Numbered from the stretch's first letter, positions 26,370 to 36,247 are shown. The stretch: DNA of 64,000 nt from Paracoccus limosus (GCF_009711185.1 NZ_WMIF01000021.1:1-64000); one strand, 5' to 3'. A program made the numbers and translations. The notes: generated by a model from the letters alone, not told the origin.

Positions 26370-28042
26370 GTGGCGCGGCCCTCATGGAGCCGGCGCCCGC
26401 CGCAGTTGAGCCCGCCGCAGCCCCGGCGCGGCCGCCGCATGAGCCGATGTCGCTGCCGCGCAGCCTTGCCTATATCGGCGCCTCGCTGCTGATCGGGCTG
26501 ACGCAGGGCATGGCGCAGGGGTTCGTCAGCACCAATATCCCGCAGATCGCCGGCGATCTTGGCGCGACGGTGACGCAGGCCAGCTGGCTGATGGCGGCCT
26601 TCATGGCGCCGCGCGCGGCGATGCCGCTCTTGCTGATCAAGATCCGCGCGCAATACGGGCTGCGCCGCTTTGCCGAGGTGGCGATCCTGATCTATGCCGC
26701 CGTGGCGGTGCTGTCCTTTGCCATTCTGGACCTGCGCTCGGCGCTGCTGGTGCAGTTCTGTTCCGGCATGGCCTCGGCGCCGCTGTCCACGCTGGCCTTT
26801 CTTTACATGCTCGAACCGCTGCCGCCGGCGTGGAAGATGCGGCTGGGCCTGCCTTTGGTGCTGGCGACCAGCCTTGTCGGGCCGATGCTGGCGCGGGTCG
26901 TCTCGCCGGCGCTGATGGGCGATCAGGGCTGGAACGGGCTGCATCTGATGACGCTGGGCATGGCCGGGGTGGCGCTGGGGCTGGTCTATCTGCTGCCGCT
27001 GAAATCGCCGCCCCGCGTCAAGGCCATCGCCGTGCTGGATCTGGTCAGCTGGGTGCTGATCGCCGTGGGCTTTGGCGGGCTGACCGTCGCCTTTGTCATG
27101 GGCGCGATCTATTGGTGGACCGAGGTGGCATGGCTGGGCTGGATCATGGCGCTGTCGGTGGTCACGCTGACGCTGGCCGTGGTGATCGAGCTGCATCGCA
27201 AGGCGCCGCTATTGGATATCCGCTGGCTGGTCAGCCCGGCGATGCTGCATCTGACGATCACGCTGTTGATCTTTCGTCTGGTGCTGTCAGAGCAAAGCTC
27301 GGGCGCGCCACGGATGTTTCAGGTGCTGGGCATCATGCAGGGCCAATTGGTCGGGCTGTTTGCGGTGATCTCGGCCGCGACCATGCTGGGCGGGCTGGCG
27401 CTGGTGCCGGTGATGAAGCCCGAGCGCGTGCCGCTGTTTCACATGATCGCGCTGCTGCTGATCGCCGCCGGGGCATGGATGGACAGCCATTCCACGATCG
27501 ACACCATCCCGGCGCAGATGATGGTCAGTCAGGCGATGATCGGCTTTGCCGGGGCGCTGTTCATGGCCCCGGCGATGATGCAGGGCCTGCTGTCGGCGCT
27601 GGCGCGCGGGCCGAATTATATCCTCAGCTTCATCGTCATCTTTGTTTCGACGCAAAGCCTTGGCGGCGCCGCGGGGTCGGGCTTGTTCTCGACCTTCATC
27701 AACCACCGTCAGGCGCTGCATCTGCAGATCCTGCGCGAGGAATTGTCCGCGACCTCGCCGCAGCTGGGTCAGGCAATCGCGCAGCGCGCGGCGACGCTGG
27801 CGGGCCAGATCGGTGATCCGGCGCTGCGCAAGGCGCAGGCGCTGGCCCAGATCGCCACCGATGCCAGCAATCAGGCCTATGTCATGGCCTATAACGACGC
27901 CTACCGGCTGACCGGTCTGGTCGCCATCGCCGCGCTTTGTGCCCTGATCCTGCATCTGTGGCGTGACTGGCTGGTCGGCCGTCTGCCTGTCCTGCGCCAT
28001 CCCTTTTCCAGAAAACTCGACCCCTCCGAGACCCGACCATGA
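26366..28042 (+). CDS. MFS efflux transporter, DHA2 (EmrB-like) family
   Basis: A 558-residue, 14-helix drug/H+ antiporter. The first helix region carries the DHA2 motif NIPQIAGDLGATVTQASWLM. The cytoplasmic N-terminus (residues 1-30) is proline/alanine-rich. A long periplasmic loop lies near residues 445-510. It overlaps marR upstream and the HlyD adaptor downstream by 4 nt each. Together with the adaptor and an outer-membrane factor encoded elsewhere, it should form a three-part efflux pump. Substrate unknown. Confidence 0.88.
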   Translation: MSGAALMEPAPAAVEPAAAPARPPHEPMSLPRSLAYIGASLLIGLTQGMAQGFVSTNIPQIAGDLGATVTQASWLMAAFMAPRAAMPLLLIKIRAQYGLRRFAEVAILIYAAVAVLSFAILDLRSALLVQFCSGMASAPLSTLAFLYMLEPLPPAWKMRLGLPLVLATSLVGPMLARVVSPALMGDQGWNGLHLMTLGMAGVALGLVYLLPLKSPPRVKAIAVLDLVSWVLIAVGFGGLTVAFVMGAIYWWTEVAWLGWIMALSVVTLTLAVVIELHRKAPLLDIRWLVSPAMLHLTITLLIFRLVLSEQSSGAPRMFQVLGIMQGQLVGLFAVISAATMLGGLALVPVMKPERVPLFHMIALLLIAAGAWMDSHSTIDTIPAQMMVSQAMIGFAGALFMAPAMMQGLLSALARGPNYILSFIVIFVSTQSLGGAAGSGLFSTFINHRQALHLQILREELSATSPQLGQAIAQRAATLAGQIGDPALRKAQALAQIATDASNQAYVMAYNDAYRLTGLVAIAALCALILHLWRDWLVGRLPVLRHPFSRKLDPSETRP

Positions 28043-29148
28043 ACAAAACCCATATCCTTCCCACCCTGATCGCCGTGCTGGCGGGTCTTTGCGGCCTTAT
28101 GGTCGTGCTTTACGCTTGGCACCTGCCGCCGTTCCAGTCGGACCAGCCGCAGACCGAAAACGCCTATGTGCGCGGCCGCGTCACCACGCTGTCGCCGCAG
28201 CTTTCGGGCTATGTCGCCGAGGTCGGCGTGCAGGACTTCGCCCATGTCACCGCCGGGCAAGAGATCGCGCGGCTGGACGACCGCCAATATCGCCAGAAGC
28301 TGGCGCAGGCGCAGGCCACGCTGGAGGCGGCGCGGGCGGCGCTGCAGATCCAGCAGCAAAGCGTGCATTCCGCCGAGGCCGGGCTGATGTCGACACAAGC
28401 CGCGCTGCGCGCGACCGAAGCCGCGCGCGATACCGCGAAATCGGCATGGGACCGGGCCAGTGCCCTGCGGTCGCGCGGCGTGACCGCGCAAAGCTCGACC
28501 GATGAAAGCCAGCTGGCGCTGCGTCAGGCCGAGGCCGGCGTCACGCAGGCCGAAAGCGCCATCGCCGTCGCCCGCGAAGAGGTGAACGGCGCCCGCGTCG
28601 GCCTTGCCGCCAAACAGGCGCAGATCGCCTCGGCCGAGGCGGCGGTCGAACTGGCGCAGATTGATCTGGACAATACCGTGATCCGCGCGCCCTCGGACGG
28701 GCGGCTGGGGCAGGTCGGCGTGCATGTCGGGCAATATGTGACGGCGGGCACCGCGCTGGTCAGCCATGTCGCGCCCGAGGTCTGGGTGATCGCGAATTTC
28801 AAGGAAACCCAGCTTTATGGCATCCGCATCGGCGACCGCGCCAGTTTCACCGTGGATGCGATGCGCCACAAGGTCTTTACCGGCCGGGTCGAGGCGTTCT
28901 CGCCCGCCACCGCCTCGGAATTCAGCCTGCTGTCGGCCGCCAATGCCACCGGCAACTTTACCAAGGTGCCGCAGCGCCTGCCGCTGCGCATCTCGATCGA
29001 TCCGGGGCAGGAATGGTCGGAATACCTTGAGCCGGGCCTGTCGGTGGTGGTGACGGTCGAGCAGGGCTCGAGCGCGCGGGACGGGCAGGCGGCGGGCACG
29101 CGCAAAAGCGCCGATGCCGCGGCGCCGGTGATGGGGCGCGAAGGCTAG
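28039..29148 (+). CDS. HlyD-family membrane fusion protein (EmrA-like)
   Basis: The 369-residue periplasmic adaptor has one N-terminal membrane helix (residues ~4-30), a biotinyl-lipoyl-like segment (TTLSPQLSGYVAEVGV), a long coiled-coil hairpin (residues ~95-215) and the second lipoyl half (DNTVIRAPSDGRLGQVGV). This is the classical EmrA layout. It is the last gene of the marR operon. No TolC-type gene follows. Confidence 0.88.
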   Translation: MNKTHILPTLIAVLAGLCGLMVVLYAWHLPPFQSDQPQTENAYVRGRVTTLSPQLSGYVAEVGVQDFAHVTAGQEIARLDDRQYRQKLAQAQATLEAARAALQIQQQSVHSAEAGLMSTQAALRATEAARDTAKSAWDRASALRSRGVTAQSSTDESQLALRQAEAGVTQAESAIAVAREEVNGARVGLAAKQAQIASAEAAVELAQIDLDNTVIRAPSDGRLGQVGVHVGQYVTAGTALVSHVAPEVWVIANFKETQLYGIRIGDRASFTVDAMRHKVFTGRVEAFSPATASEFSLLSAANATGNFTKVPQRLPLRISIDPGQEWSEYLEPGLSVVVTVEQGSSARDGQAAGTRKSADAAAPVMGREG

Positions 29149-29223
29149 GTCCGCGCCGGGCGGGGCGTTCTTGGCGTCTCGCCTTGTGCGGCGCGATGCC
29201 TTATAGGACGGCGTCTTTCGGAA

Positions 29224-30252
29224 GTGAGGATCAGCGGGGACCGCGCGGTGCAGGACAAGGCCAGAACCGAAAACGCCATCAGGCAAAGCGCGACGCTGTC
29301 CGTTGCGCCCATGATCGACTGGACGGATCGCAATTGCCGCGGCTTTCACCGGCTGCTGTCGCGCCGCGCGCTGCTTTATACCGAGATGGTGACGGCGCAG
29401 GCGGTCATCCATGGCGACCGTGGCCGGCTTCTGGATTTCGACGCGGCCGAGCATCCGCTGGCGCTGCAACTGGGCGGCTCGGAACCCGGGATGCTGGCCG
29501 AGGCCACGCGCATCGCCACCGATTGGGGCTATGACGAGATCAACCTGAACGTCGGCTGCCCCAGCGACCGCGTGCAATCGGGCTGTTTCGGCGCCGTGCT
29601 GATGACCCGGCCGGAGCTGGTCGCCGATTGCGTCCGCGCGATGATGGCGGTGAGCCCGGTCGAGGTCACGGTGAAATGCCGCATCGGTGTCGATGATCAG
29701 GACCCCGAACAGGTGCTGCCGGATTTTCTGACCCGGATGCGTGACGCCGGGGTGCAACGCGTGATCATCCATGCCCGCAAGGCCTGGTTGCAGGGCCTGT
29801 CCCCGCGCGAGAACCGCGAGATCCCGCCGCTGGACTATCCGCTGGTGCGGCGCATGAAGGCCGAATTCCCCGATCTGCACCTGTCACTGAATGGCGGCGT
29901 CACCTCGGTCGAGGCGGCGCGCGCGCATCTGCAGGTGATGGACGGGGTGATGATCGGGCGTGCCGCCTATCACCAGCCTTGGGACATCCTTGGGCAGGCG
30001 GACCTGATCTGGGGCGAGACGCCGCCCTTTGCCGATCCGGCCGAGGTGGCGCAGGCCATGCGGCCCCGGATCGAGGCGCATCTGGCCGATGGTGGCCGGC
30101 TGCACCAGATCACCCGCCACATGCTGGGCCTGTTCCATGGCCGGCCCGGTGCACGCGGCTGGCGGCGGGTGCTGTCCGAGGGCGCCTCGCGCGCCGAGAC
30201 CCCGGCCGAGGCGCTGGCGGTCTATGAGGCGGCGCTGGCCGAGCTGGGCTGA
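29224..30252 (+). CDS. dusA: tRNA-dihydrouridine synthase A
   Basis: FMN enzyme reducing uridine in the tRNA D-loop (U20/U20a). The product (up to 342 residues) has the Dus N-terminal motif VAPMIDWTDRNCR with LLYTEMV, the catalytic cysteine in NLNVGCPSDRVQ, and the FMN phosphate site GVMIGRAAYHQPW. The NCR/YTEMV pattern is DusA rather than DusB/C. The start is uncertain: GTG 29224, or GTG 29248 which has a better GGGGA box. Its 3' end overlaps the convergent phosphotransferase gene by 31 bp. Confidence 0.9.
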   Translation: MRISGDRAVQDKARTENAIRQSATLSVAPMIDWTDRNCRGFHRLLSRRALLYTEMVTAQAVIHGDRGRLLDFDAAEHPLALQLGGSEPGMLAEATRIATDWGYDEINLNVGCPSDRVQSGCFGAVLMTRPELVADCVRAMMAVSPVEVTVKCRIGVDDQDPEQVLPDFLTRMRDAGVQRVIIHARKAWLQGLSPRENREIPPLDYPLVRRMKAEFPDLHLSLNGGVTSVEAARAHLQVMDGVMIGRAAYHQPWDILGQADLIWGETPPFADPAEVAQAMRPRIEAHLADGGRLHQITRHMLGLFHGRPGARGWRRVLSEGASRAETPAEALAVYEAALAELG

Positions 30253-31136
30253 GCCCAGGCCTGCATGGCGCGCGCCAGCGCGGCGCGGCGCCCGGCCTGA
30301 CGCCCGCTTTCCAGATAATAGCTCAGCAGCAGCTCGCCGATCATGAAGCGCAGGATCGGCCCCTGATCGGCCGAGAGCAGCCCGGACACGCCCGTCAGCG
30401 CCAGATAATCGGCGGCGGCGATGCCGTTGATGCGGCGCGGCGCATCGGTGGTGCTGCGGCTTTCGACCCAGACCAACAGCCGGGCCACGTCACGCGCCAC
30501 CGCGATCGGACCCCAGTCCTGCATGTCGATGGCCGTCATCCGATCGCTTGCGGCGTCATGAAACAGGTTGTCGCCGGTCGGATCGCCATGCATCCGGGCG
30601 CGTTCGACCCGCGCCTGACGCAGGTCCGGGGCCTGTTCCTGCATCGCCGAAAGATGCGTGGCGACCAGCCCGGCGTCGAGCCAGTCGCGGGGCGTGGCCT
30701 CAAGCCGCTGATGCAGCCCGTCGATCCAGAAGCGGGGGCCAAAGCTGCCCGCCTCGCGGCTGGGGGCGGCCAGCCCGGCCAGCCATTCGCCGGCGCGCGC
30801 CAGCAGCGGGGCATGGGCCGGGGCCGTGCGCAGCGCCTCGCCCAGTGTCAGGCCGGGGGCGGGTTCGGTGACCAGCACCCCGGCCCATGCAATCAGCAAC
30901 AGCGGCTGCACGGCGCCATTGCGGCCCTGACCCAGCGCCGCCCCGGCCTCGCGCAGACGCGCCTCGGCGCCGCGCGCCGCCTGCTGGCGGTCGGGGCCAA
31001 GGAAATGCTTGAGATAGGCGGGCTTGCCCTGCAGCCGGATGCGCCAGACCTGCCGCTGCGGCAGATCGCGCAGCAGCGCCACGGCCGATGCGCCGGCAAG
31101 TGCGGGCAGGTCGCGCAGGGCAGGGGGCAACTGCAT
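30222..31136 (-). CDS. APH-fold phosphotransferase (small-molecule kinase-like)
   Basis: A 304-residue protein of the aminoglycoside-phosphotransferase/choline-kinase fold. The kinase catalytic loop is ARMHGDPTGDNLFHD and the metal-binding motif is TAIDMQDWG. The N-terminal lobe has VWRIRLQGKPAYLKHFLG with a likely ATP lysine. The natural substrate is unknown; lipopolysaccharide- or sugar-kinase roles are possible. ATG 31136 lies 5 nt after the mazG stop, so the two are probably co-transcribed. Its end overlaps dusA on the other strand. Confidence 0.75.
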   Translation of the reverse strand: MQLPPALRDLPALAGASAVALLRDLPQRQVWRIRLQGKPAYLKHFLGPDRQQAARGAEARLREAGAALGQGRNGAVQPLLLIAWAGVLVTEPAPGLTLGEALRTAPAHAPLLARAGEWLAGLAAPSREAGSFGPRFWIDGLHQRLEATPRDWLDAGLVATHLSAMQEQAPDLRQARVERARMHGDPTGDNLFHDAASDRMTAIDMQDWGPIAVARDVARLLVWVESRSTTDAPRRINGIAAADYLALTGVSGLLSADQGPILRFMIGELLLSYYLESGRQAGRRAALARAMQAWAQPSSASAAS

Positions 31137-31141
31137 GGCGT

Positions 31142-31981
31142 TCAGGCGCGCTCGGCGGCCTTGGCTGCATCCCAAAGCGCGTCCATCTCGGCCAGATCGC
31201 TGTCCTCGGGGCGGCGGCCCTGTGCGGCCAGTGCCGTTTCGATGCTTTGGAAGCGGCGGGTGAATTTGGCATTGGCCATGCGCAGCGCCTCTTCGGGGTC
31301 AATGTCGAGATGGCGGGCCAGATTCGCCATCACAAAGAGCAGGTCGCCGAATTCCTCGGTCAAATGCGCGTGATCGCCGCTGTCGCGGGCCTCGACCAGT
31401 TCGCGGCTTTCCTCGGCCAGCTTGGCCAGAACATCCCCGGGGCCGGGCCAGTCGAAGCCGACGCGGGCGGCGCGGGCCTGCAGCTTGACGGCGCGCGTCA
31501 GGCCCGGCAGCCCCAGCGCCACGCCGTCGAGCACGCCCTTTTCGGCCTTGGCGGCGCGTTCGCGGGCCTTGATCGCCTCCCAGTCGCGGATCTGCTGTTC
31601 GGCGGATTTGTCGCGGGATTCGTCGCCAAAGATATGCGGGTGGCGGTCGATCATCTTGTCCGAGATCTTGCCCACCACATCGGTGAAATCGAACATGCCG
31701 GTCTCGGCCGCCATCTGGGCGTGAAAGACCACCTGCAACAGCAGATCGCCCAGTTCGCCCGGCAATTCGTCCCATGCCTCGCGGGCGATGGCATCGGCGA
31801 CCTCATGCGCCTCTTCGATCGTATAGGGCGCGATCGAGGCGAAATCCTGTTCGATGTCCCAGGGGCAGCCGGACTTGGGATCGCGCAGCGCCGCCATGAT
31901 GGCCAGAAGCCGGGGGATGCCGGTTTCATCGGCGGATGTCAGGCGGTCGGCCAGGGCGGGATGGATTGCGTCTTGGGTCAT
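31142..31981 (-). CDS. mazG: Nucleoside triphosphate pyrophosphohydrolase MazG
   Basis: Housekeeping NTP pyrophosphatase with two MazG domains. In the first, YTIEEAHEVADAI and ELPGELGDLLLQVVFHAQMA give the EExxE and ExxD metal ligands. The second repeats the pattern (KLAEESRELVEA, LTEEFGDLLFVMAN). Total 279 residues, normal length. Start chosen at 31981 (MTQDAIHPALADRL), since upstream codons are poor and cross an intergenic repeat. Likely removes non-canonical NTPs. Confidence 0.92.
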   Translation of the reverse strand: MTQDAIHPALADRLTSADETGIPRLLAIMAALRDPKSGCPWDIEQDFASIAPYTIEEAHEVADAIAREAWDELPGELGDLLLQVVFHAQMAAETGMFDFTDVVGKISDKMIDRHPHIFGDESRDKSAEQQIRDWEAIKARERAAKAEKGVLDGVALGLPGLTRAVKLQARAARVGFDWPGPGDVLAKLAEESRELVEARDSGDHAHLTEEFGDLLFVMANLARHLDIDPEEALRMANAKFTRRFQSIETALAAQGRRPEDSDLAEMDALWDAAKAAERA

Positions 31982-32038
31982 GCGCGCCTTGTCGGTTCGG
32001 AAGGGTTTGGATGCTTCGTGCTGCCACAGCGGGCGGGC

Positions 32039-32118
32039 GGAGTCCACGCCGGCGGGATGTGCAGGGGGCTCTGCCCCCGTCCTGCGGACTCCCCCGGGGT
32101 ATTGGGGAAATGGTGAGG
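32039..32118 (+). repeat. Composite hairpin repeat, family B (mazG/yajC intergenic)
   Basis: GGAGTCC (32039-32045) pairs with GGACTCC (32086-32092), enclosing a GGGGGC-TCT-GCCCCC hairpin (32064-32078). The tail GGGTATTGGGGAAATGGTGA follows directly at 32097. This tail is shared with intergenic copies at 38364, 45635 and 51796. It lies between divergent mazG and yajC, so it is not simply a terminator. Confidence 0.7.
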
Positions 32119-32238
32119 GGGCGGCGTCGGCGCGAAGCCGGTCGCCGCTTTCTTGCCATCCCCCGGACGCGTCTATAGGGTGCGCGCCAATTCCGCCGGG
32201 GGATCGCCCGGGCCAACTTTCCGAAAAGGGATCAAACC

Positions 32239-32571
32239 ATGTTCGTGACCCCCGCTTATGCTCAGGCCGCCGGTGCACCTTCTGGCGCCGCCAGCATCGC
32301 GCAATTCGCGCCGCTGATCCTGATTTTTGTCATCATGTATTTCCTGATGATCCGCCCGCAGCAAAAGCGGATGAAGGAGCATCGCGCCATGGTCGAGGCG
32401 CTGAAGAAGGGCGACGAGGTCGTGACCCAGGGCGGGCTGATCGGCAAGGTGACCGCCGTGCGCGAGGGTGAGGTCGAGGTCGAGATCGCCCCCGGCGTCA
32501 AGACCCGCGTCGTGCGTTCGTCGATCACCGGGCTGGTCACCAAGACTGCGCCCGTCGCCGCCAACAGCTGA
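32239..32571 (+). CDS. yajC: Preprotein translocase subunit YajC
   Basis: Small Sec accessory protein of 110 residues with one membrane helix (residues ~20-40, PLILIFVIMYFLMIRPQQKR) and a short conserved cytoplasmic domain (KKGDEVVTQGGLIGKVTAV). It is the first gene of the export operon, with AAGGGA upstream of the ATG. secD follows 15 nt later. Known to associate with SecDF. Confidence 0.95.
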   Translation: MFVTPAYAQAAGAPSGAASIAQFAPLILIFVIMYFLMIRPQQKRMKEHRAMVEALKKGDEVVTQGGLIGKVTAVREGEVEVEIAPGVKTRVVRSSITGLVTKTAPVAANS

Positions 32572-32586
32572 GGCTTCTGGCCGGAC

Positions 32587-34254
32587 ATGCTACAGATCCC
32601 GACATGGAAACGCGTGCTGATCCTGGGGCTGATCGCCCTGGGCCTGCTTTATGCAATGCCGAACCTGTTCTACGGCAGGGTCGAACAGCACAATGATGCC
32701 ATCAAGAACATCGAGCGCAGCGGGGTCGAGGCCCCCGAGGATGTCGCCGCCCGTGCCGGTTGGCCGAACTGGCTGCCCTCGGGGCTGGTGAACCTTGGGC
32801 TGGACCTGCGCGGTGGCGCCCACCTGCTGGGCGAAGTGCATGTCGCGGATGTCTACAAGGCGCGGATGGACCAGACCTGGCCCGAGCTGCGCGATGCGCT
32901 GGTGGCGCAGCGCGATACGGTGGGCGCCGTCCGCCGCATCGCCACCAATGACAACAGCCAGCTGGTGGTCGAGATCGGCAATGCCGACCAGATCGGCAAG
33001 GCAGTCGAGATCGCGCGCAGTCTGGCCACGCCCGTGGCCTCGCTGACCGGGGCCGGCCAGTCCGACATCGCCGTGTCGGGCGCGGGCAACCGCTTGACCG
33101 TGCAGCTGTCGGATGCCGAGAAGGCTGCGACCGATGACCGCACCGTGCAGCAATCGCTGGAGATCATCCGCCGCCGTATCGACGAGGTCGGCACGCGCGA
33201 GCCGACGATCATGCGCGAGGGCAAGGACCGCATCCTGATCCAGGTGCCCGGTATCGGTTCGGCCGAAGAGCTGAAGCAGCTGATCGGCACCACCGCGAAA
33301 CTGACCTTCAACCCGGTCGTGGGCCGGGGCACCGATGCCAATGCCCGCGCCGGGCAGGGGCAGATCGTGCTGCCCTCGATGGACGAGACCGGGGTCTATT
33401 ACACGCTGGAAGAAAACCCGGTCGTCACCGGCGAGGATCTGACCGACGCGCGGCCCTCGTTCGACCAGAACGGCCAGCCGGCGGTCGATTTCCGCTTTGG
33501 GCCTTCGGGCGCCAAGCGGTTCGGGGCCTATACCTCGGCCAATCTGGGTCAGCCCTTTGCCATCGTGCTGGACGGGCAGGTGATTTCGGCCCCGGTCATC
33601 CGGGCGGCGATCACCACCGGCTCGGGCCAGATCTCGGGGGCGATGAATGTCGAGGAATCGACACGGCTGGCGGTCCTGCTGCGTGCGGGCGCGCTGCCGG
33701 CCGAGATGACCTTTCTGGAAGAACGCACCATCGGCCCAGAATTGGGGCAGGATTCGATCGACGCCGGTCGCCTGTCCTCGATCATCGCGACCGTGGCGGT
33801 CGTGGCCTATATGATCGCAAGCTATGGCTTCTTTGGTGTGCTCGCCTCGATCGCGGTGGTGCTGAACGTCATCCTGATCCTGGCGGTCATGTCGATGATG
33901 GGCGCAACGCTGACGCTGCCCGGCATTGCGGGGATCGTGCTGACCGTGGGCACGGCGGTCGATGCCAACGTCATCATCTATGAGCGCATCCGCGAAGAGC
34001 TGCGGCGCGGCAAGCGCGTCGTGCGCGCCATCGACGATGGTTTCAACGAGGCGATGTCGGCGATCATCGACGCCAACGTGACCTCGTTCATCGCGGCCAT
34101 GGTGATGTTCTTTCTGGGCTCCGGCCCGGTCAAGGGCTTTGCCGTGACGCTGACCATCGGCCTTGTGACCTCGGTCTTTACCGCGATCTACCTGACGCGG
34201 CTGATGATCGTGTTCTGGCTGCAAGCGCGCAAGCCCAAGCAACTGATTCTGTAA
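32587..34254 (+). CDS. secD: Protein translocase subunit SecD
   Basis: SecD uses the proton gradient to pull exported proteins out of SecYEG on the periplasmic side. The 555-residue product has one N-terminal membrane helix, a large periplasmic domain (P1 head with LGLDLRGGAHLLGEV motif) and five C-terminal helices with GTAVDANVIIYERIREELRRG, the SecD/F signature. Part of yajC-secD-secF; secF starts 12 nt later. Confidence 0.96.
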   Translation: MLQIPTWKRVLILGLIALGLLYAMPNLFYGRVEQHNDAIKNIERSGVEAPEDVAARAGWPNWLPSGLVNLGLDLRGGAHLLGEVHVADVYKARMDQTWPELRDALVAQRDTVGAVRRIATNDNSQLVVEIGNADQIGKAVEIARSLATPVASLTGAGQSDIAVSGAGNRLTVQLSDAEKAATDDRTVQQSLEIIRRRIDEVGTREPTIMREGKDRILIQVPGIGSAEELKQLIGTTAKLTFNPVVGRGTDANARAGQGQIVLPSMDETGVYYTLEENPVVTGEDLTDARPSFDQNGQPAVDFRFGPSGAKRFGAYTSANLGQPFAIVLDGQVISAPVIRAAITTGSGQISGAMNVEESTRLAVLLRAGALPAEMTFLEERTIGPELGQDSIDAGRLSSIIATVAVVAYMIASYGFFGVLASIAVVLNVILILAVMSMMGATLTLPGIAGIVLTVGTAVDANVIIYERIREELRRGKRVVRAIDDGFNEAMSAIIDANVTSFIAAMVMFFLGSGPVKGFAVTLTIGLVTSVFTAIYLTRLMIVFWLQARKPKQLIL

Positions 34255-34266
34255 GGGAGCAGGACC

Positions 34267-35262
34267 ATGGCATTCCGTCTGAAACTCGTTCCCGACGAAA
34301 CCAACTTCAACTTCTTCCGCTGGCAGTGGCTGACCTTTGGCATCTCGGCGGCGGCGATGGTGGCCTCGGTCGTCATCACGCTGGTGATGGGGCTGAATTT
34401 CGGCATTGACTTCAAGGGCGGCACCACGATCCGCACCGAGAGCAGCACCAATTTCGAGGTCGGCGACTATCGGCAGGCCATCGAAAAGCTGAATCTGGGC
34501 GATCTGTCGATCACCGAGGTCTTTGACCCCAGCTTCGGCACCGAAAAGCATGTGGCGATGATCCGCATCGGCACCACCGATGCCACCGGCTCGGTGACGC
34601 CGGCGCAGCTCAACGAGATCGAGGGCGCGCTGAAGCAGGTCGATCCGCAGGTGCGCTTTGCCGCCGTGGAATCGGTCGGGCCCAAGGTCTCGGGCGAGCT
34701 GATCAAGACCGCCTTCTATGCGGTCGGCGCGGCCACCATCGCGATCATGTTCTACATCTGGCTGCGGTTCGAATGGCAATTCGCGCTGGGGGCCGTGGTC
34801 TCGATCCTGCATGACGTGCTGCTGACCATCGGCATCTTCTCGCTGTTCCAGCTGAAGTTCGACCTGACCACCATCGCGGCGCTGCTGACCACGCTGGGCT
34901 ATTCCGTCAACGATACCGTGGTCGTGTTCGACCGGCTGCGCGAGAACCTGATCAAGTTCAAGACCATGCCGCTGATCGACGTGATGAACCTGACCGTCAA
35001 CGAGACGCTGTCGCGCACGGTGATGACCGCCGTTACCACGGCCCTCGCGCTTGGCGCGATGATGATCTTTGGCGGTGACGTGATCCGCGGTTTCGTCTTT
35101 GCGATGCTGTGGGGGGTGTTCGTCGGGGCCTATTCCACCGTCTATGTCGCCAAGAACATCGTGCTGCGGCTGGGCGTCAAACGCGACTGGACCAAGCCGG
35201 GCGAGAAGAAGGAAAAGGCTGCGGCGGATGACATCCCCGCCGCCTTCCGGGATGCGCCCTGA
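34267..35262 (+). CDS. secF: Protein translocase subunit SecF
   Basis: Partner of SecD. The 331-residue product has a first membrane helix followed by NFGIDFKGGTTIRTES, a small periplasmic domain, and five C-terminal helices with GYSVNDTVVVFDRLRENL. A strong AAGGGAGCAGGA box precedes the start. The stop overlaps the next gene (TGATG). Confidence 0.96.
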   Translation: MAFRLKLVPDETNFNFFRWQWLTFGISAAAMVASVVITLVMGLNFGIDFKGGTTIRTESSTNFEVGDYRQAIEKLNLGDLSITEVFDPSFGTEKHVAMIRIGTTDATGSVTPAQLNEIEGALKQVDPQVRFAAVESVGPKVSGELIKTAFYAVGAATIAIMFYIWLRFEWQFALGAVVSILHDVLLTIGIFSLFQLKFDLTTIAALLTTLGYSVNDTVVVFDRLRENLIKFKTMPLIDVMNLTVNETLSRTVMTAVTTALALGAMMIFGGDVIRGFVFAMLWGVFVGAYSTVYVAKNIVLRLGVKRDWTKPGEKKEKAAADDIPAAFRDAP

Positions 35263-35618
35263 TGACGACGATGACGCCGACCGAATTTCTGGGCGCGGTG
35301 CCGGTGGACGGCTATGGCCCCGGTTTCTTTCGCGTCGGCGGCAAGGTCTATCACGGCGCCGTGATCGTCACCGCCGAGGGCGTCTTGCCTTGGGCTGGGC
35401 TTGACGATCACGCGCCCCTGCTGGCCTTGGCAGGCAAGGCGGATGTGCTGTTTCTGGGCATGGGGGCCGAGCCGGCCTTTGCGCCCAAGGCACTGGCCGC
35501 TGCGCTGGACGCCGTGGGCGTGATGGTCGAAGCGATGAGTTCGCCTTCGGCGGCGCGCAGCTACAATGTCACCCTGTCCGAGGGCCGGCGCGTCGCCTGC
35601 GCGCTGATCGCGCTATGA
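35262..35618 (+). CDS. Mth938-like domain protein (NDUFAF3-like)
   Basis: A 118-residue single-domain protein of the Mth938/DUF498 family. Visible core: IDGYG-type N-terminus ([13 protein letters not shown]), [14 protein letters not shown] and [28 protein letters not shown]. Mitochondrial relatives assist respiratory complex I assembly; the bacterial role is unproven. It is coupled to secF (one-base overlap) and ccmA (4-nt overlap), a context that suggests membrane protein or cofactor assembly. Confidence 0.82.
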   Translation: MTTMTPTEFLGAVPVDGYGPGFFRVGGKVYHGAVIVTAEGVLPWAGLDDHAPLLALAGKADVLFLGMGAEPAFAPKALAAALDAVGVMVEAMSSPSAARSYNVTLSEGRRVACALIAL

Positions 35619-36247
35619 GCCTGCTGGCAGTCCGTGACCTTGCGGTGGCACGGGGCGGGCTGCGGCTGGTCGAGGCGCTGGATTTCGCGCTGGCGCCGGG
35701 GCAGGCGCTGGTGCTGCGCGGGCCGAACGGTCTGGGCAAGACCACGCTGCTGCGCACGCTGGCCGGGTTGCAAAGGCCGGTCGCGGGCGAGGTGATCTGC
35801 GATCCCGATACGCTGGCCTATGCCGGCCATGCCGATGGGTTGAAACCGGCGCTGAGCGTGGCCGAGAATCTGGGATTCTGGTCGGCCGTCTTTGGCGGTG
35901 CCCCGGTCGGGCCGGCGCTGGCGGCGATGAACCTGACGGAACTGGCGGCGCGGCCGGCGCATATGCTGTCGGCCGGGCAAAAGCGGCGGCTGGGGCTGGC
36001 GCGGCTGGCTGTCACTGGGCGCGCCGTCTGGCTGCTGGACGAGCCGACGGTGTCGCTGGATGCGGCCTCGGTCGGGCTGTTTGCCGCCATGCTGCGCGGG
36101 CATCTGGGGCAGGGCGGGGCGGCGGTGATCGCGACCCATATCGATTTGGGCCTGCCCGAGGCTCGATTGTTGGATCTGACGCCCTATCGCGCCATGCCGG
36201 GCAGGCAGGCGGACCGTCCGGCCGGATTCAACGAGGCATTCGCATGA
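35615..36247 (+). CDS. ccmA: Heme export/cytochrome c biogenesis ABC ATPase CcmA
   Basis: ATPase of the CcmABCD complex that releases holo-CcmE for cytochrome c maturation. The 210-residue protein has Walker [17 protein letters not shown], the signature [14 protein letters not shown], and Walker [13 protein letters not shown]. Coupled by 4-nt overlaps to both the upstream Mth938 gene and ccmB. Confidence 0.95.
   Translation: MSLLAVRDLAVARGGLRLVEALDFALAPGQALVLRGPNGLGKTTLLRTLAGLQRPVAGEVICDPDTLAYAGHADGLKPALSVAENLGFWSAVFGGAPVGPALAAMNLTELAARPAHMLSAGQKRRLGLARLAVTGRAVWLLDEPTVSLDAASVGLFAAMLRGHLGQGGAAVIATHIDLGLPEARLLDLTPYRAMPGRQADRPAGFNEAFA

Noticed and set aside
30222..31136. Aminoglycoside resistance gene
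   Set aside because: The protein has the APH fold, but the context (mazG operon) and sequence do not match known resistance enzymes.
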